NCBI GenBank assembly: GCA_016801845.1
Contig: CM028908.1
Span: forward strand, 23,070,047 to 23,134,046
Source of the DNA: Polydactylus sextarius
Lineage: Eukaryota; Chordata; Actinopteri; Polynemidae
Direction of reading: 5' to 3'
Length of the DNA stretch: 64,000 nt
Both the position numbers and the translations under genes were made by a program. Below, piece by piece: positions 50,666 to 63,933 of this stretch (positions are counted from its first letter, which is position 1; each line of letters starts with the position of its first letter). The notes under the pieces are model-generated. The model was not told where the DNA came from. It was given only the letters and a program-made list of their open reading frames with translations, and searched no databases.

Positions 50666-53034
50666 GAGCAGAGCAGAACAGGGAGATGAGAGGGGAGTGT
50701 AAGCTGTCATATTTGAGGTGAGATGTGGGTTCATACAGAGGTTATGCTTTTCTCAGGGGTCCAGTGAACCTGCTGAATGAGAGATCTAAAACAACGTAAA
50801 GAGAGGAGGAGATGGGGAGATTAACACTGTCCACAACGTTGACATCGCACCACCTAACCCCCCCTTTATATTGTCCTCTGTATGGCTGCATTCATATGTG
50901 TGAGTGAGGGTCTCTGTACCTACACAGAATCATAACAAGAGAGGATGAAGTCATGTATCGGGCATTTGTGGACAGCTGCTAACCTCACGCTAACTTTCAG
51001 TGTCTTGTTACTGTAGCCGCAGTTAGACTATTTCGGTGGTGGCGAGTTGCTGTCTTTCAGGTTTTACCCAAAGGCAATGACTACAGGTGAGGGTCAGGAT
51101 ACAGATCGAGAGTTTGGCCTTCAAGTTCAGCTCCCTCTGCATCATCAGCACCTGCCTCACTGCTGACTCTGCACCAACCTCTTGCTCCATGCCACCCTCC
51201 CTCATGAACAAATAGACATTAGAGTCTCCCAAGTCAAATTGGTTGCATGGAAAAGGCCATAGTGAGAGTGATTTATAACATTGTGAAGACAAATCCTCAG
51301 GACACCACCACCTCAACTGGATTAGGGAAAATTTGTGCAACCAGACCTTGAGGGGCAGGTTGATCCCTACTATTAGTTATTGGCTTTAGGGAACACTGTT
51401 TGAGAGGAAGCCATTTGTAAAAATGTATACCCAGTGATTTTTTTTTCTCGTGACACAATTCCAAGTTGTCTGTGTCAAGGCTTAACAGAGAAACTCAGTT
51501 CTTGTTGCAAATTTTTGTGAGAATGTTTTAAGTACTGAGATAACTTCTGAGACTTAAAGATGCGACAAGATGACTACAACACAGCCCAACAGGACAGTAG
51601 CGTGACCAGGCAAATGGTGAACTTTCTGGATATATTATCTAAAGTATTTAACAAAAATCAAATCATGTATTTAGGCTGTTATATCCATCACCTGTTTCCT
51701 GACACTTGTGTAGTTTTTTTTTTCTTTTTTTAATTTGAAATAATTTCATGGTCAGTGTTTTCTTAAAAATATTATTTTTCCAACCGGTAGTTTTTCACTT
51801 TTATTTAAATAAATATCATTTAAATTGTCTTTAATTAGATCATGAAGCTACTCTCTTGTATTAAAGTAGCTGACTGACAACATCGAAGGCTATGTCATTG
51901 TTCTGGTCAGACTGAGTCTCCAATCCCCAATGTTCATTGATTCCTTGATCGATTACTGTAAGTCTGTTTTTCAAATATCAAATTTCTCTTGACAAAAGAA
52001 GGACATATTTTTTTAAAGAATGCAAATTTTGGCAGTGCACTTGAATACACAATGATGAGATACATCATTCTAACTGATGTTCATCAAAATGTCAGGGACA
52101 AATGGATCAGTAGGTTGTGGATGTGAAACTTCACCTCCTCAATTGTTTCCCTTCACATGACAGGAGCTTGGTCTTTGTCTGTTGTCATGGGATCCTAAAC
52201 ACCATCATGTTTAAGACTGAACATGTATCTCTGGGCTGCAGATACATGCAGTTTCCTTTACTGTTTAAAATATTTGGAAAAAACAAGAGAACCGAATGAA
52301 CTGAATGAAACAAACTACTTAGACCCAGAATAATCTAATTACTATTTACAAAGATGGATGATACATCTCCACTTTCTCACACCGTCCAAGAATCAAGCCA
52401 AAAATACACATCATTTTAGAGCTTGAGTGTGTGAGGTAGTGATTGAGCAGTAGAGTTTGCATCAATACACCGTTCAGTCATGATGTTTCACCCTGTTACT
52501 GCTGGTTGAATTCTGACAGTCATATGTTTTCACTGGTGTCACAGGTTTTCATGGAGGATTGTAGTTGTGTGACCAACAAGTTAACAGTCATGTTTCTCTT
52601 CTGTAACAGAATAATAGTGTTAAATAGTTAATAGTTAAATAATGACTAGAAAAAAAAAAGGTTTTTATAGAACAAGGTTAGCTTCACAATGAAGTTAACC
52701 ACTGACCTTTTGGATATACAGTTTTATTAATTTTAAGCTTGAACCATTAAATTCTAATCACTTTATTCTTGTTCATCCATGGATTCTTTTGCCAAAATGT
52801 AGAGAAACATATTCCTCACGGTGAACCCAAGATGTCACATTCATAAGAATGTGACAGATGGAAGGAGAACCCAAAAATATGGTGATATCTTTTGGCTTAT
52901 TTTTAGAGGGTTTGTCCAGACTCTGAAAGGTCTATCTCCCTCTCCTCTTCGTGACTTTGCTCCTCTTCTCCAGTCTTACCCCGGATCATATATATTTAGA
53001 TTCATGACCTGATATTCAAAAAACACTTAAATAC

Positions 53035-53398
53035 TCACACTCCATAGTTTATGATCTGTCCTTCAAGGTCATTGATTGTTGCCTGGAGGAGATTGTTCAT
53101 CTCAATTTGGTCTTTAAGCTCCTTCTTACATTGCTCATCCAGCACCTCTCCGCACGTTTCGGCTACAAGCTGTGTGTTTCCTCTTTACTTATTGTGGTCT
53201 ATTTTCTCCCACTCAGTAGTCTTCAGAGACAGTTCTTCAGCTGAGGATCTTTACTCTTGGAGATTGGTGAAGCCTCTGAATTCCTCTCTGGAGAGCCTCT
53301 CTGCTTCAGCATTTGGCATCTTCCTTTATCTCATCCTGATGTCTGTAGACAAGTTAGCAAACTGTTGGCAGAATGGCTCCAAATGCACTATAGCTGAA
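53035..53398 (-). pseudogene. Stop-interrupted coiled-coil coding relic
   Basis: One continuous minus-strand frame of about 120 codons reads like real protein except for three in-frame stops at 53326-53328, 53251-53253 and 53185-53187. Segments between them are CQQFANLSTDIRMR, NAEAERLSREEFRGFTNLQE, SSAEELSLKTTEWEKIDHNK and GEVLDEQCKKELKDQIEMNN followed by LLQATINDLEGQIINYGV. The composition (Glu, Leu, Lys, Gln, heptad spacing) is that of a coiled coil. The terminal TGA overlaps a GTGAGT that would be a good splice donor, so this may be a decayed exon and not a processed copy. The parent gene was not recognised. Confidence 0.5.
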
Positions 53399-54217
53399 AA
53401 CTTCGAAACTTTAAAATGTGATGATTTTCAGACAAGTGCTGTAGCAATGATGGCCTTGTTGCCTGTTTGTCTATTGTTATCATTGAATATTAATTTACTT
53501 TAGCTTATTTACAGTACCTCATTGTCAGCGGACATGAGAGGTAATCATTCTCTTGAAAAGAGAGTCCAACATGTGTGTTGACTGTATATTCAGAAGAAGA
53601 CCATCTTTGATCATTAACATATGTTCAACCATATGGGCCTCTATGTGGTTTAACATGCCCTCACTTAGTTGCCTTCACACTTTCATCATCTGCAGTCATC
53701 TGTCCTAAACCTGTCACAGTTGTAAACCATAACTAATGTTGGTCTATGCTATAACATCCCACCCAAACTAGTTTTAACTGCCCAATTAAAGAAAAAGTAT
53801 CCCAAATGAATGGGAAACATGTACATAATGGCAACACAAAAGTGAAATCTGTTGAGAGTATTTTAATACCAGACCTGTTTACTTCAATTAAAACCAATTT
53901 CAGTGCATTTGCCTGTTTGATTACTGATTTTTTTCAGTCAGTGTGAATGTGAACCAGAACTACGAATGGATCATTTTCTTTGTCCAAATCAACACCAGAA
54001 GAGTCAATCTACACCTATAAAAACACCATAAAGGAACATTTAGACCAAAGGAAAAAAATGTTTTTATGTAGCAGAATCACATAGAAAGTCAAGACTTTGT
54101 GAATAGCAGTGAATGCGCAGCAGGTGGTGCCAGCAGAGGCTAAGGTACAACAGCCTATTAGTGTTGAGCTTCTTCTGATGTCTTTGAGAATCAGAAATGG
54201 AGGACAAGCTATCATGG

Positions 54218-54340
54218 CTGTCTGTGGACACCTGGGGTTGTATGATGTAACTTTGTAGAGACAAAACAAAAAAGAATTGGATTTGGAGAAAAGATCAAGT
54301 AAGATCTGAAAATATGGATCTGTATCTTGATTCCAGCTAT
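54218..54340 (+). repeat. Dispersed repeat family, copy C
   Basis: gctgtctgtggacacctggg, tagagacaaaacaaa and tatcttgattccagctatcg match copies A and B in order and orientation. Confidence 0.5.
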
Positions 54341-55601
54341 CGGTCATATTTTACTATAAAATCAAATTAACTGTCCTCCTTATTACAGCCCTGTACACAG
54401 TCAGCTGTCCAGACGGGAGAACTCCTTTTGGTTGTTGGTTGTTGGTAAAACATATTCATAACTTGAGGTGAAAATTGTCTTAAGATTGATCTCAACACAC
54501 CATAGAACTAAAAAAAGTAGTTTGAGCCTGCAGCTCTTCAAATATAACAGGTAATTCATCAATTTTCAACTCATAGTACATGCGCTGACTTACCTCTAAT
54601 TAAAAGTGTTTGTTTCCATATTTGATTGTGCCTCTTTGATTGTACTTTTAAAAGGGTGACATAAACATTTGAGGGTATTCAGAGAAATGTAAATGTTGTG
54701 ATGTTATAAACAGATCATCTTATTCAGAAAAGATTTCTTCAGAATTTTGTTATGATTACAGCATTTTTGTTTGGGAATTTGTGAAGCAGAGGAACTTTAT
54801 TTACAAGTGATTCATCTGCTTCACCATCCCTTACTATGTTTCTTTGTTTTTCAAGAAGGAACTGCCTAATCCTCTCCCTTTCTCTGTGATTTCAAAGTGT
54901 GCTTCCCAGTTCCCAGTTTCTGCAGAGAGATGAAATATATCAAAGTGGCATGCTTGGAGATCTGTAACACACAAAGGTTGCAGTAAATACGATGACACAA
55001 TCAGTGATTAGAGTCACTTCGGTGGCGTTCCTCCACCACTTGAGAGTGATTTAGTGCGTGAGCTGTCATCAGGACAAACAGTGGGGGGCTGGAAGTGGAA
55101 AAAGAAAGGCTCTTCTTTATAATGCTGCTTTAATGAAGAGCTCTTTCCACCTGACAAAGGCCTCAAATGCACATTTGCATATTTGAAAACAAGTAAACAT
55201 ACACATATATACAAAAGGGTTGCTACTAAATGTGAGGAGAGAAAAATTATTTGTTACTTTGTAAAATAATTTGTTCCAGTCCGTCTGAAAGGTTTTTCCA
55301 ATTTGTATTTGTCCATTTTGCTGTATCTAATTTTAGTGGAATAACAAAATAATGTGCTGTGCATTTTTGAAAACAAACAATGGTTTTGGAATTGATTTGT
55401 TTTTTTCTCTGTTCTCCATTTTTTCGTTTGTTGGCATTTAACTGACATCTATTTTTGACCACTGACTGACATATATCGCAAAAACAATTCACATTTGTAA
55501 TATTTAACAAGTACATCAGTAATGCTTCAAATGAATACAATATAGTGAGTGTCGTGGGGACCGGGGCCAATTCCTGCTGACGTTGGTCGACGGCAGGTCA
55601 C

Positions 55602-55955
55602 CAGTAGGGGTGTAACAATGTACATCGTTACAAAATACATCGATTCAATAATTAACGATGCAATATTATCGATGCAAAGTGAAAACATGGATCCTTATCG
55701 TCATGTTTAAAATACATCATTATTTTTTAAGTCACTACTTCCCTCCAAGCTCCACCTCGTACTGCTCGTTCCTAAACATTCATACAATGCTAGTAGCATT
55801 GTAAACAAGGACATTTAGTCTCCTATCAGGAATAAATCAGTGGTGTGGAAAGTTTTTTGGGGGATTTTTGGACAAGTCAACAGAAAAAAAACAGTTGGAG
55901 GTAAAATACTCAGGAAAAATGATCAACCTGCCTGGGCACCTGAAGAAGAAACACG
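55602..55955 (+). mobile_element. hAT transposon relic with degraded BED finger
   Basis: The left end CAGTAGGGGTGTAACAATGT is a typical fish hAT terminus. After about 230 bp the plus strand encodes VVWKVFWGIFG and, after a frameshift, EVKYSGKMINLPGHLKKKH. Together these follow a BED zinc finger (aromatic W..F start, CxxC, then L..HLKKKH). Both zinc-binding Cys appear replaced (Val and Ser) while the His pair remains. The body of the transposase is absent, cut off by the microsatellite that follows. Confidence 0.6.
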
Positions 55956-56090
55956 CCATCCATCCATCCATCCGTCCGTCCGTCCGTCTCCATCCATCCG
56001 TCCGTCCGTCCGTCCGTCCGTCCATCCATCCATCCGTCCGTCCGTCCGTCCATCCGTCCGTCCGTCCATCCATCCATCCATCCATCCATC
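55956..56090. repeat. CATC/CGTC tetranucleotide array
   Basis: Alternating blocks of CATC and CGTC units, about 33 in all. Because the period is 4, it stays open in several frames (His-Pro-Ser-Ile-Arg-Pro types), so the long frames there are artefacts. Confidence 0.95.
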
Positions 56091-56989
56091 GTCTTCTTTG
56101 AAATATAGTCTTAGGATTCCTGTTGTTTGACAATTAGACATAAGTGTTAACTGTAGTAAAAGAATATAATAACCGTCCACAATAATGGAAACTATTTACA
56201 CTAACTACGCCGTAAACTGTAAAGTGAAGATGCTATTGATGGCTTCTGTCATAAAATAAAAGTCCATCTTCCTCCAAAAGTTCTGAATAACATGTCATTT
56301 TGTCTTTGCTCTTGTAGTTATTTAGGCCAGTGTAACCACTGTTTGTCTGAGTGTGCTGAGGAGGCAGGTTTTAGTGAGTCATTTGAGCAGAAACGCTGCA
56401 ATATCAGCATCAAACCCATTTCAACATTTTCCAATAGCAAAACAGTGTAGCATCCAGTCTGTTGTAAAGAAGCAACTGTTGTAGCCTCTTAAAAACACTT
56501 GACCAGTAACCAGCAACCAGAACCTACTCCCCTCAAGAAACTTCGCTCAGCAGCAGAAAAAAACGTGTCTACTCTATCTACTCTGATTAAATCAGATTAA
56601 AAATAGAGAATTATAAATAATTATATAAAATATAAATTCTACAGCAATCTCTGTATGTAATTGTACAAACTCCACATCCATCTTGCTAGAACGAGATGTC
56701 ACCAGATCATATCAGATGTTTAATTAAAGGTCTGTATATCTCCTTCTGTCAAAGCCACTTACAGATCCAACCTTTTTTGAACTTTTACCCAAACCAATCG
56801 CATCATTTCATTCCACAGACTTTCACCTGTTAACACAAAGCCATCATCCTGGAGTTCAGGTGGTGGTGGTGATGGTGGGGAGCTGGGAGACGGGGAGGCC
56901 CCAGTCAAACTCTTCTGTCTGTGGACCTCCCTCGTCTCATTTCTCTCCCATCAGTAATCATGCCTGTGTGGTATTATGGTATTTATGCA

Positions 56990-57310
56990 GAAAAGAACTC
57001 CGTGAGCATCCAATTAGCGACCAACAAAACCAACACAACCTGTCACAGTGGATTATCCCAAACCCACCCCCACCAACACCACCACCGCCTCGCTCCCACA
57101 TCACATGCTGGTTTGCTCCACCACCCTATTTACATTTTTATTGGCCAATTATCTCTCCCTCTCCCCAGTCTGTCTGGGAGCAGGGTGCTCAGTAATAGGG
57201 GGAATCTCAGCCATTCTCTAATTGAAAGACTTTCTGGGGATTATGGAGAGGTCAGAAATAAAGTTGTTTTGAGAAATCATAAACATAAGCCTTTTCTTTC
57301 AGTCTGTTCA
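56990..57310. promoter_or_regulatory. Candidate conserved non-coding element
   Basis: A non-repetitive block with ccaattagcgacc, tggccaattatctctcc, ctctaattgaaagac and ggggattatggagagg (homeodomain and Otx-type GGATTA cores). The 204-codon plus frame across it lacks domain features and extends into pyrimidine-rich DNA, so I treat it as non-coding. Confidence 0.3.
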
Positions 57311-57799
57311 AGAATATTATTTTTTCTCTCCACCAGCTGTTTATCATTGCAGGTTTTTTTTTCCCCAGAGCGCAGGAGCTTATCTCTCCTTCGTGAATAC
57401 TTTAAGTCGGAAGTCTGGTGCTCTTATTACCATCGGGGAAACAGGGAGGGACAGAGTGATGATGGAACTTTTAGATGGGTTGAATTAGCCTCACATGCGC
57501 TCCTTGCTTTTCTCTTCAATCATTTATGTCTCTGATGTGTCAACCAAAGACACAGAGGCCACACAAACACAAAGTAAGTGAGTTATTCTGCTGCAATCCA
57601 TCGCTGCACACTGTGAAAGGCTGGTCAGACACAAGGGCACATGATTCTTAAAAGGAACAGGCTGATATTTTAGATTTTAATTGGTTAGTTTTATTCACCA
57701 GATGCTTTTCACAGGAGGAGAAGAAAGCTGAAGCGAGCATGCAGCTCGCTGGGTCCCAAGGTTTTTGGAACAAATGCTAACAGCGCTAACCAGATGTTA

Positions 57800-60450
57800 T
57801 TTAAGGGCACCTGGGGGACAAACTTTAAAGTCTGTGGCACCACATTGTGTCTGTGGGAGAAAAAATAACTAAGTAGAGTTCGTTATTTCAGGGAAACTCA
57901 GTAACATACTGTACTCAGGTGAGCTACAGATTTGGAAACAGATATTTGCTGCTACATAAATAAATGGCTTTGTGCTCTTTTTGGCGTGTTTGTGTATGTG
58001 TGCATGTGCACCTAATATGCTTGGTATGAAGGCAATAGGGAGCATGCTAAACGTTTATTTATGTTTTGTTTTTTTTAAATTGCGCAGAGATACATTAAAT
58101 TATATTTAAACACTTCTCCTGGCAGCACTTTTATTTCAAATCTGCTTCATTAGACAGCAAGAGAGACAGTCTGTCTGTATAGCAAACAGGGAGGAGGTGA
58201 CATGTGAAAAAGGTCATGGAGCAGATTCAAATCTATACTGCTCCATGATGACCAGGTGTAGGGGAGAGCCAGGTGGCATGTGGCCAGGTCACCAGTTCTA
58301 CCTACGCTTCCCTCCTAATCAGCTGCTCGTGGGCCGATAAGTCATCCTGTCAATGCAGGTTGTCATCCGACCTACATTGGAAGAGTTACATTGAAGAAAG
58401 TCATACATGAGCTGCGGTTGATGTCATAATAGTATGCAATAAGCTGGTGAATCTGATTAATGATGAAATCCTCAGATTCCTGACTGACACGTTATTAAAT
58501 CTAAATCCATTGTGCAGGCAGTGTGAGTTAAATGTTGCAAAGGTTTCAGCAAGAAACCAAAATAATATTTAAATGAGCAGAATTGATCAACATCGACTGT
58601 GTGTCAGATTTGAAACTTCTGGAAGCTTCTAGTGATTTGACCTTATTTGTTGAACTGAAACTGAAAACAACACTTTGTCCAATTAATAAACTAACATAAA
58701 CAGTCCACACATGGAGGCTTTACATTATTCTCTGTTTTCCAGAATTTGTCCTTTTTTCTAGAGGATTGTTGTTTGTTAAGTTAAAACTGCTGCAGTCAAA
58801 TCAAATAGTCACTGTTTTACCTCCATCTGTTTTGGAACAACCCTTGACAAGAACAACTCTCCGCATTAATGACTCTCTATGGGAATCAGTCAAGTAAAAG
58901 AGCCTGGGTCAGACTGGAAAAGGTTTTATTTCAGGTACAAAGGTGAATGTGTTTGGTTGATGGTTAATAGTTTTTGACATTTTTGGTCAAGTATGTTGTA
59001 ACATACAAGAAATTCAATTCTCTGTCACTCAGACTGATAAGAGCATCTGATACAGACACACAGAAGGACATAAAGATAAATACATTTAAGAATATCCATC
59101 TATAGTCATTCCACTTTTCGTCTCATCATAATATCATAAAGAGATAAATGTATTTTATGATTTGGTGTCATACCAATAAAATTGAATTCATATTGAATCT
59201 CCTCCTGTGATTCCCCAGGCAATTATGATCCAGTTTCTACCAAGTGAGTAACTATTGATGTGCACTGATCTGTCAACTTCCTGCTCCATAAAATCCCTGG
59301 GAACAAGTTCCCTGATAATTAAACTAATACATGGAGTTGCTGATTCTCACGTGCAAGTAAATGACTATAAAATGGCACCATTAGTTTTACAAAAAAGAGA
59401 AAAAAAAAAACAATAACAAAAAGTGAAAACCTAAATATTTAATGATTCATTTTCTCTCTGGAATAAAACACAAGACCATATAGAGGGTCCTTAAAAGGGT
59501 TAACATTTTCATATTGCATTTCCATAAAGTTAGGGTGAATCACAAAAGATTTTTTGAAAATATACTTTGTATGGAAAGAGGTCCAAAATCAATGAAACCT
59601 GCATTTCCCATAATGAAACTTGACAGTATTATTTTTTAATGGAACATCCTGGGCAGCACTAATGATGTGTCTCATACCAGATAATACTCTGTATACACAG
59701 TTTAGTCACGGGTGTAGTGTGTGTTCTCCCCAATCAGAGCCTGCTGTTGTGGACACACTGGAAATAAGGATTTTCGCCCACCAACATATTTGACTCCTGT
59801 TTTGTTTACACAACTTGAAAACAAACATTTTACTTTCTTGCAATAATACATGTAGTCACAGTCACCAGCAATGTGTCTCCTTCATCAGCCACCGATTTAG
59901 AAAGTTTTAAAATATATTGTTGGTCCTTATGTTCAGAACTGACCTAGAGGTCTCTCTGCTTTTCTGACTTTTCCCCAAGACTTTGCTTTTTTCGTTCAGT
60001 CTCTACAGAGAGAACAGAATTTGTTTTGTACAACTCCGTCCACAGACAGCCACGATAAGCTCGTCCTCCTGTTGTCAGCAGAAGATCTGTATTGGCATTT
60101 GGTGATAAAGTGTTGAGAGAAAATTTTTATCATGTTGAAATATTTTCAATTTGTGCAGATGGTTTTTGTTTTGTATTTTTTTTTTTTCCATCTATTTGAA
60201 TTTCCTGGTACAAATATTTGTCTTTGCCTTGACACTGTAAAAGAAGCAGGATCCCTTTAGACTTTATAAAGCGCCAGTTCCTCAGCAAAATGGTACAACT
60301 ATTTTTTTTTCTACAGGTTAACTGTTGTGTTTGCTCCTTCTTCAGCAAACTAATCCTCATATTTAAAATCAATGGAGCAAACCTTTATTTTACAGGATGC
60401 TTTTTATGAGCACAACTCAAAAATAAAGAAGGGAATGAGGTAATCACATA
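57800..60450. other. Intergenic, no gene seen
   Basis: AT-rich DNA with homopolymer tracts (A at 59400-59411, T at 60178-60187). No exon, RNA gene or recognisable transposon was found apart from the hairpin at 58214. Confidence 0.5.
58214..58248. repeat. Hairpin, 11-bp arms, 13-nt loop
   Basis: tcatggagcag at 58214-58224 and ctgctccatga at 58238-58248 are exact reverse complements. Confidence 0.7.
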
Positions 60451-60869
60451 TTTACAGTAGCTAGAGTATACAACAATCAACACTGTTTTGTTTTCCTGTG
60501 CTGTGCTGCTGTTCTGGCAAATGTGAAAAAGAGACATGAAGCAGGGAGTGAGGAGTAAGAATAGAGCGGCGCGCCGAATAGAAGAACGGAAGAAAACATG
60601 TAAGTTGGTGATAAAGAGAGTGTGTGTTTAAGGTTGTAGTGATTGCTGGCTGAGGAGATAAGTGGACGGAGTTTGCAGCCCAACAAACAGCAGCCATGAG
60701 GGGAGCAGAGAGGAGAGGAGAGACTCTTGGGTAAAGACGCGTGCTGCACTTAAGAGCCAATTACCCACCATGTACACATCTCCTACTCCTCCTCCCTCCT
60801 CCTCCACTATCTCTCCCTCTCTGCTATCCAACATGGCACTCATCTTAGTTTAATGGCCCACAGGGAGTC

Positions 60870-60872
<3 letters not shown>

Positions 60873-60911
<39 letters not shown>
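60873..60911. repeat. (CA)n microsatellite
   Basis: About 19 CA units. Confidence 0.95.
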
Positions 60912-61059
60912 TCCTGCACAGACACTCACACACACGCATGCAGCATGTTTGCATGTGTGAATTGTATCTGCACACACAGAGATCTGCCTCATGATGTGTG
61001 TGTTTGCAGTCCTTTAATCTCTCCTTTAACTCTCTCTGTTCTTTTGCTATCTCTATCTA

Positions 61060-61062
<3 letters not shown>

Positions 61063-61110
<48 letters not shown>
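61063..61110. repeat. (CA)n microsatellite
   Basis: About 24 CA units; second of three arrays within 420 bp. Confidence 0.95.
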
Positions 61111-61111
<1 letters not shown>

Positions 61112-61248
61112 CGCAGCACACTCACACATAGACACACACTCATCTTATTTTAATGCGTCTGAAGGGGAGGCACTCAGCAGCACAGCAGGGGGGCTTCCTG
61201 GCAAGTCACGGAAGCACTGAAAACATACACTGCTGCTCACGCTACCAC

Positions 61249-61249
<1 letters not shown>

Positions 61250-61288
<39 letters not shown>
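61250..61288. repeat. (CA)n microsatellite
   Basis: About 19 CA units; third of the cluster. Confidence 0.95.
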
Positions 61289-61289
<1 letters not shown>

Positions 61290-61429
61290 AGAGATACAGT
61301 ATATGCATACATGCAAGCACATAGCATTGCACAGAAATAACACACACACACAGTCAGAGTGAGGTAAGGTGCACATGCTGACTGCTGTGTTATTCAGGGG
61401 TCCTGCTCCATCACACGATCGCTGTAGAA

Positions 61430-63930
61430 AGTAAAAGTCGCCCAAATTCCGTGACTGGGAGGTTGAAAACTCTTAACCAGTCTACAAACTCTAGACAGGA
61501 AATTCTGCCAGAGGCTGTTCTCATCTGACAAGGTCTTTTGCTCTTTTTTTTCATCAGACTTACTGAATCACGAACACTTTCTTTTCAGTCTGCACGGATT
61601 TCTATTTTTTTATTGTATTTATTTATTTATTTTACAATATACAATACAATATACAATAAAAAAATGTAAAAATTAAATTAAATAAAAAAAAAAAAAGACC
61701 AAAACATGGAGGTAGAGTGTAAATGTAGGATGACGGCGACACGACATTAAAACGATTATCAAAGTAAAATCACAAGGGCATCAATTAATTTACCACATTT
61801 TATGGTCTTTTAGTCAAAATCCCTGCATGTCACTTTGACATTTTTTCCACTCTGTCTGCCCGCTGTGACTTCATTAACAGTCGACCTTTGATAAATCTGC
61901 CTGCTGGAGTGTGTATTCCCTGCTGGCATTTAGACTTTTTTGATTTGATCAATAATTGCAATTCTGGGGCAACATGAGGGGGGAAAAAATCAGCTTGGTC
62001 AGTGTTAGAAGTATAATTTCTAGTCAGCAGAGGAAGAGGAGCGGTGATTATTTATGTGCCAAAAACCACCTGCAGGACAGCCGGCGTTGATGGTTCAACA
62101 CTCAAAGATTTGCATGAAGACAAATGAAAAGACGGAGAGGAAAAAAATCACTACAAGACAATCAAGACAAACTTAGCAGGTTGGATAAAAACCACAACGT
62201 TTTTCAAATTACTTTCATTTTAACAGATCTGGCTTAGAAAAAAAAAAAAAAAACCATTGGCCTCCATGTTGACCCTTTGCCAAGTGGCTGTCAGTGAAGT
62301 TTTTTTTTTTTTTCACAACAAAATGCTCTTTCTTGATCTGAGGGACATAAATTCTTCCTGTCGAATGTGATTAGAAATTACTACCTAACTCAACCTTTCA
62401 GATAAAACCTTCGAGGTGAGTCTGAGAGATGGAATCATTTCACATTGCCACCCAGATGTCAAAAATTGTGGCTGTAGTCTGGCAGATGTTTGGCATTTTC
62501 TGGATTAATTTAGTCACAGAGGAAGCAGAGTGCAGGTCTTTGGTTTGACTATGTCATAGTTATGGTTTAACCACACTACTTAAAGAGTTAAGGTAAACAA
62601 GATAAAGGATCTTGTCTGGACTGTGGTGGATTTTGGACTCTTTTTGGGGCAGTTATTTCTGGGTTTTAGACTTCCATAATTGGTTTTGGTTGAGTTTTGT
62701 TTTTTCTTTTGCATCCCTTGGGCCTTATAGTACATCTTTCTGAAACTTTCCCAAAATTGGGCCGAATTTGGCGCATAATGATTTTGCTCTCTGGACAGCA
62801 GTAGATAGATACTGAAATTAAACTGATACCAGCACCTGTATGCTAATATATTGCTTTATACCTTGGTAAAGTAGTACAAGTGCATATAACATAATACATG
62901 TAAAATACATGCAATTTTTTGTTCATCATCTTTCATTTCAATATAGCTTTGTCCATCTCATTCTCATGAACAAGATATCTCAGTAACACCAAAGGTGAAC
63001 TACTTAGATTGTGGCTCAGTGTCAATGTCACTGTGACCTCACAAAATGCGGTACAATAAGACAAAAATAAAAGTCATCAGTCAATGCAGTACAGATGGGT
63101 CCTGCTGATGAGTTTCCATGATGCAAATTGGTCAAAATGTAAAGAAACATAGCTGTATTGACTGTTTCCTTGACAGCTTTACACTTTACATCCAAAACAA
63201 GATGGGAACCATCAGGTAAGAATCTCATTCATTCTAAAAGAAAATGGAAAACAGATTGTTATCACATTTTTAACACACAGATTGGCAAAAATATTAAAAT
63301 CACAACATTCATATAATTGAGAAAAGGGTCTAACATTCTAAGTGTTACAAAAGACATAAGATAATTTTGAAAAAACAAAATCTATGTCGTTTTGCCTGTT
63401 TGTTTTTAAAATAATGACAATGTATTCACCAAATGCTAAATGATGAAAACGTCATCGTCATCATCAACATCAAACGGCATCATCAGCCAAAAAGAGGTCA
63501 ATCTTCCAGGTTAGTCAGATTTACTCAGAAGAGAAAATCTTTACAGGCAGTATCCCATCATCTGGTTGCCATGGTAATAACACGTGGATGTGAATGTGGG
63601 GATTTTCCTTGATGCATCAGAGAGTAAGAGGAGTCAAACTGAGGTGTGTTTGTGTATTTTTCTCAGTTCTTTAATTAACGTTCAGTGAAACATAGTAACT
63701 ATTCAAACCTGACAAAATGTTTCTTGTAGGAATCACTGATCTGTAATAAAGTGGATTTATCCTCCTTAAGTAGAAAATCTATTTTGATGTTACAACTCGA
63801 TGTACAAACATTCAAAGACGCCAAGTATCCATGAACTAAAAGTTTCTGAACTTTTCATAACAAAACACTTTGGAGCGAAAACTTCTTGCAGTGTTTGACG
63901 CTAAGCCTCAGTGCAGTTGTTTTGATCTTC
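61430..63930. other. Intergenic, no gene seen
   Basis: AT-rich DNA with a TTTAT-type tract at 61610-61640, poly-A at 61685-61696 and 62238-62253, and poly-T at 62301-62313. The short CATCGT-type run at 63450-63485 is simple sequence. Confidence 0.5.
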
Positions 63931-63933
63931 GTC

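Noticed and set aside
53051..53503. A 150-codon plus-strand open frame
   Set aside because: It is the antisense shadow of the coiled-coil relic on the minus strand.
55840..56180. Several overlapping long open frames rich in His-Pro-Ser-Ile-Arg or Asp-Gly-Trp-Met
   Set aside because: They are translations of the CATC/CGTC tetranucleotide array on both strands, not genes.
56921..57535. A 204-codon plus-strand open frame
   Set aside because: No domain, biased composition and overlap with a non-coding-like block; treated as chance.
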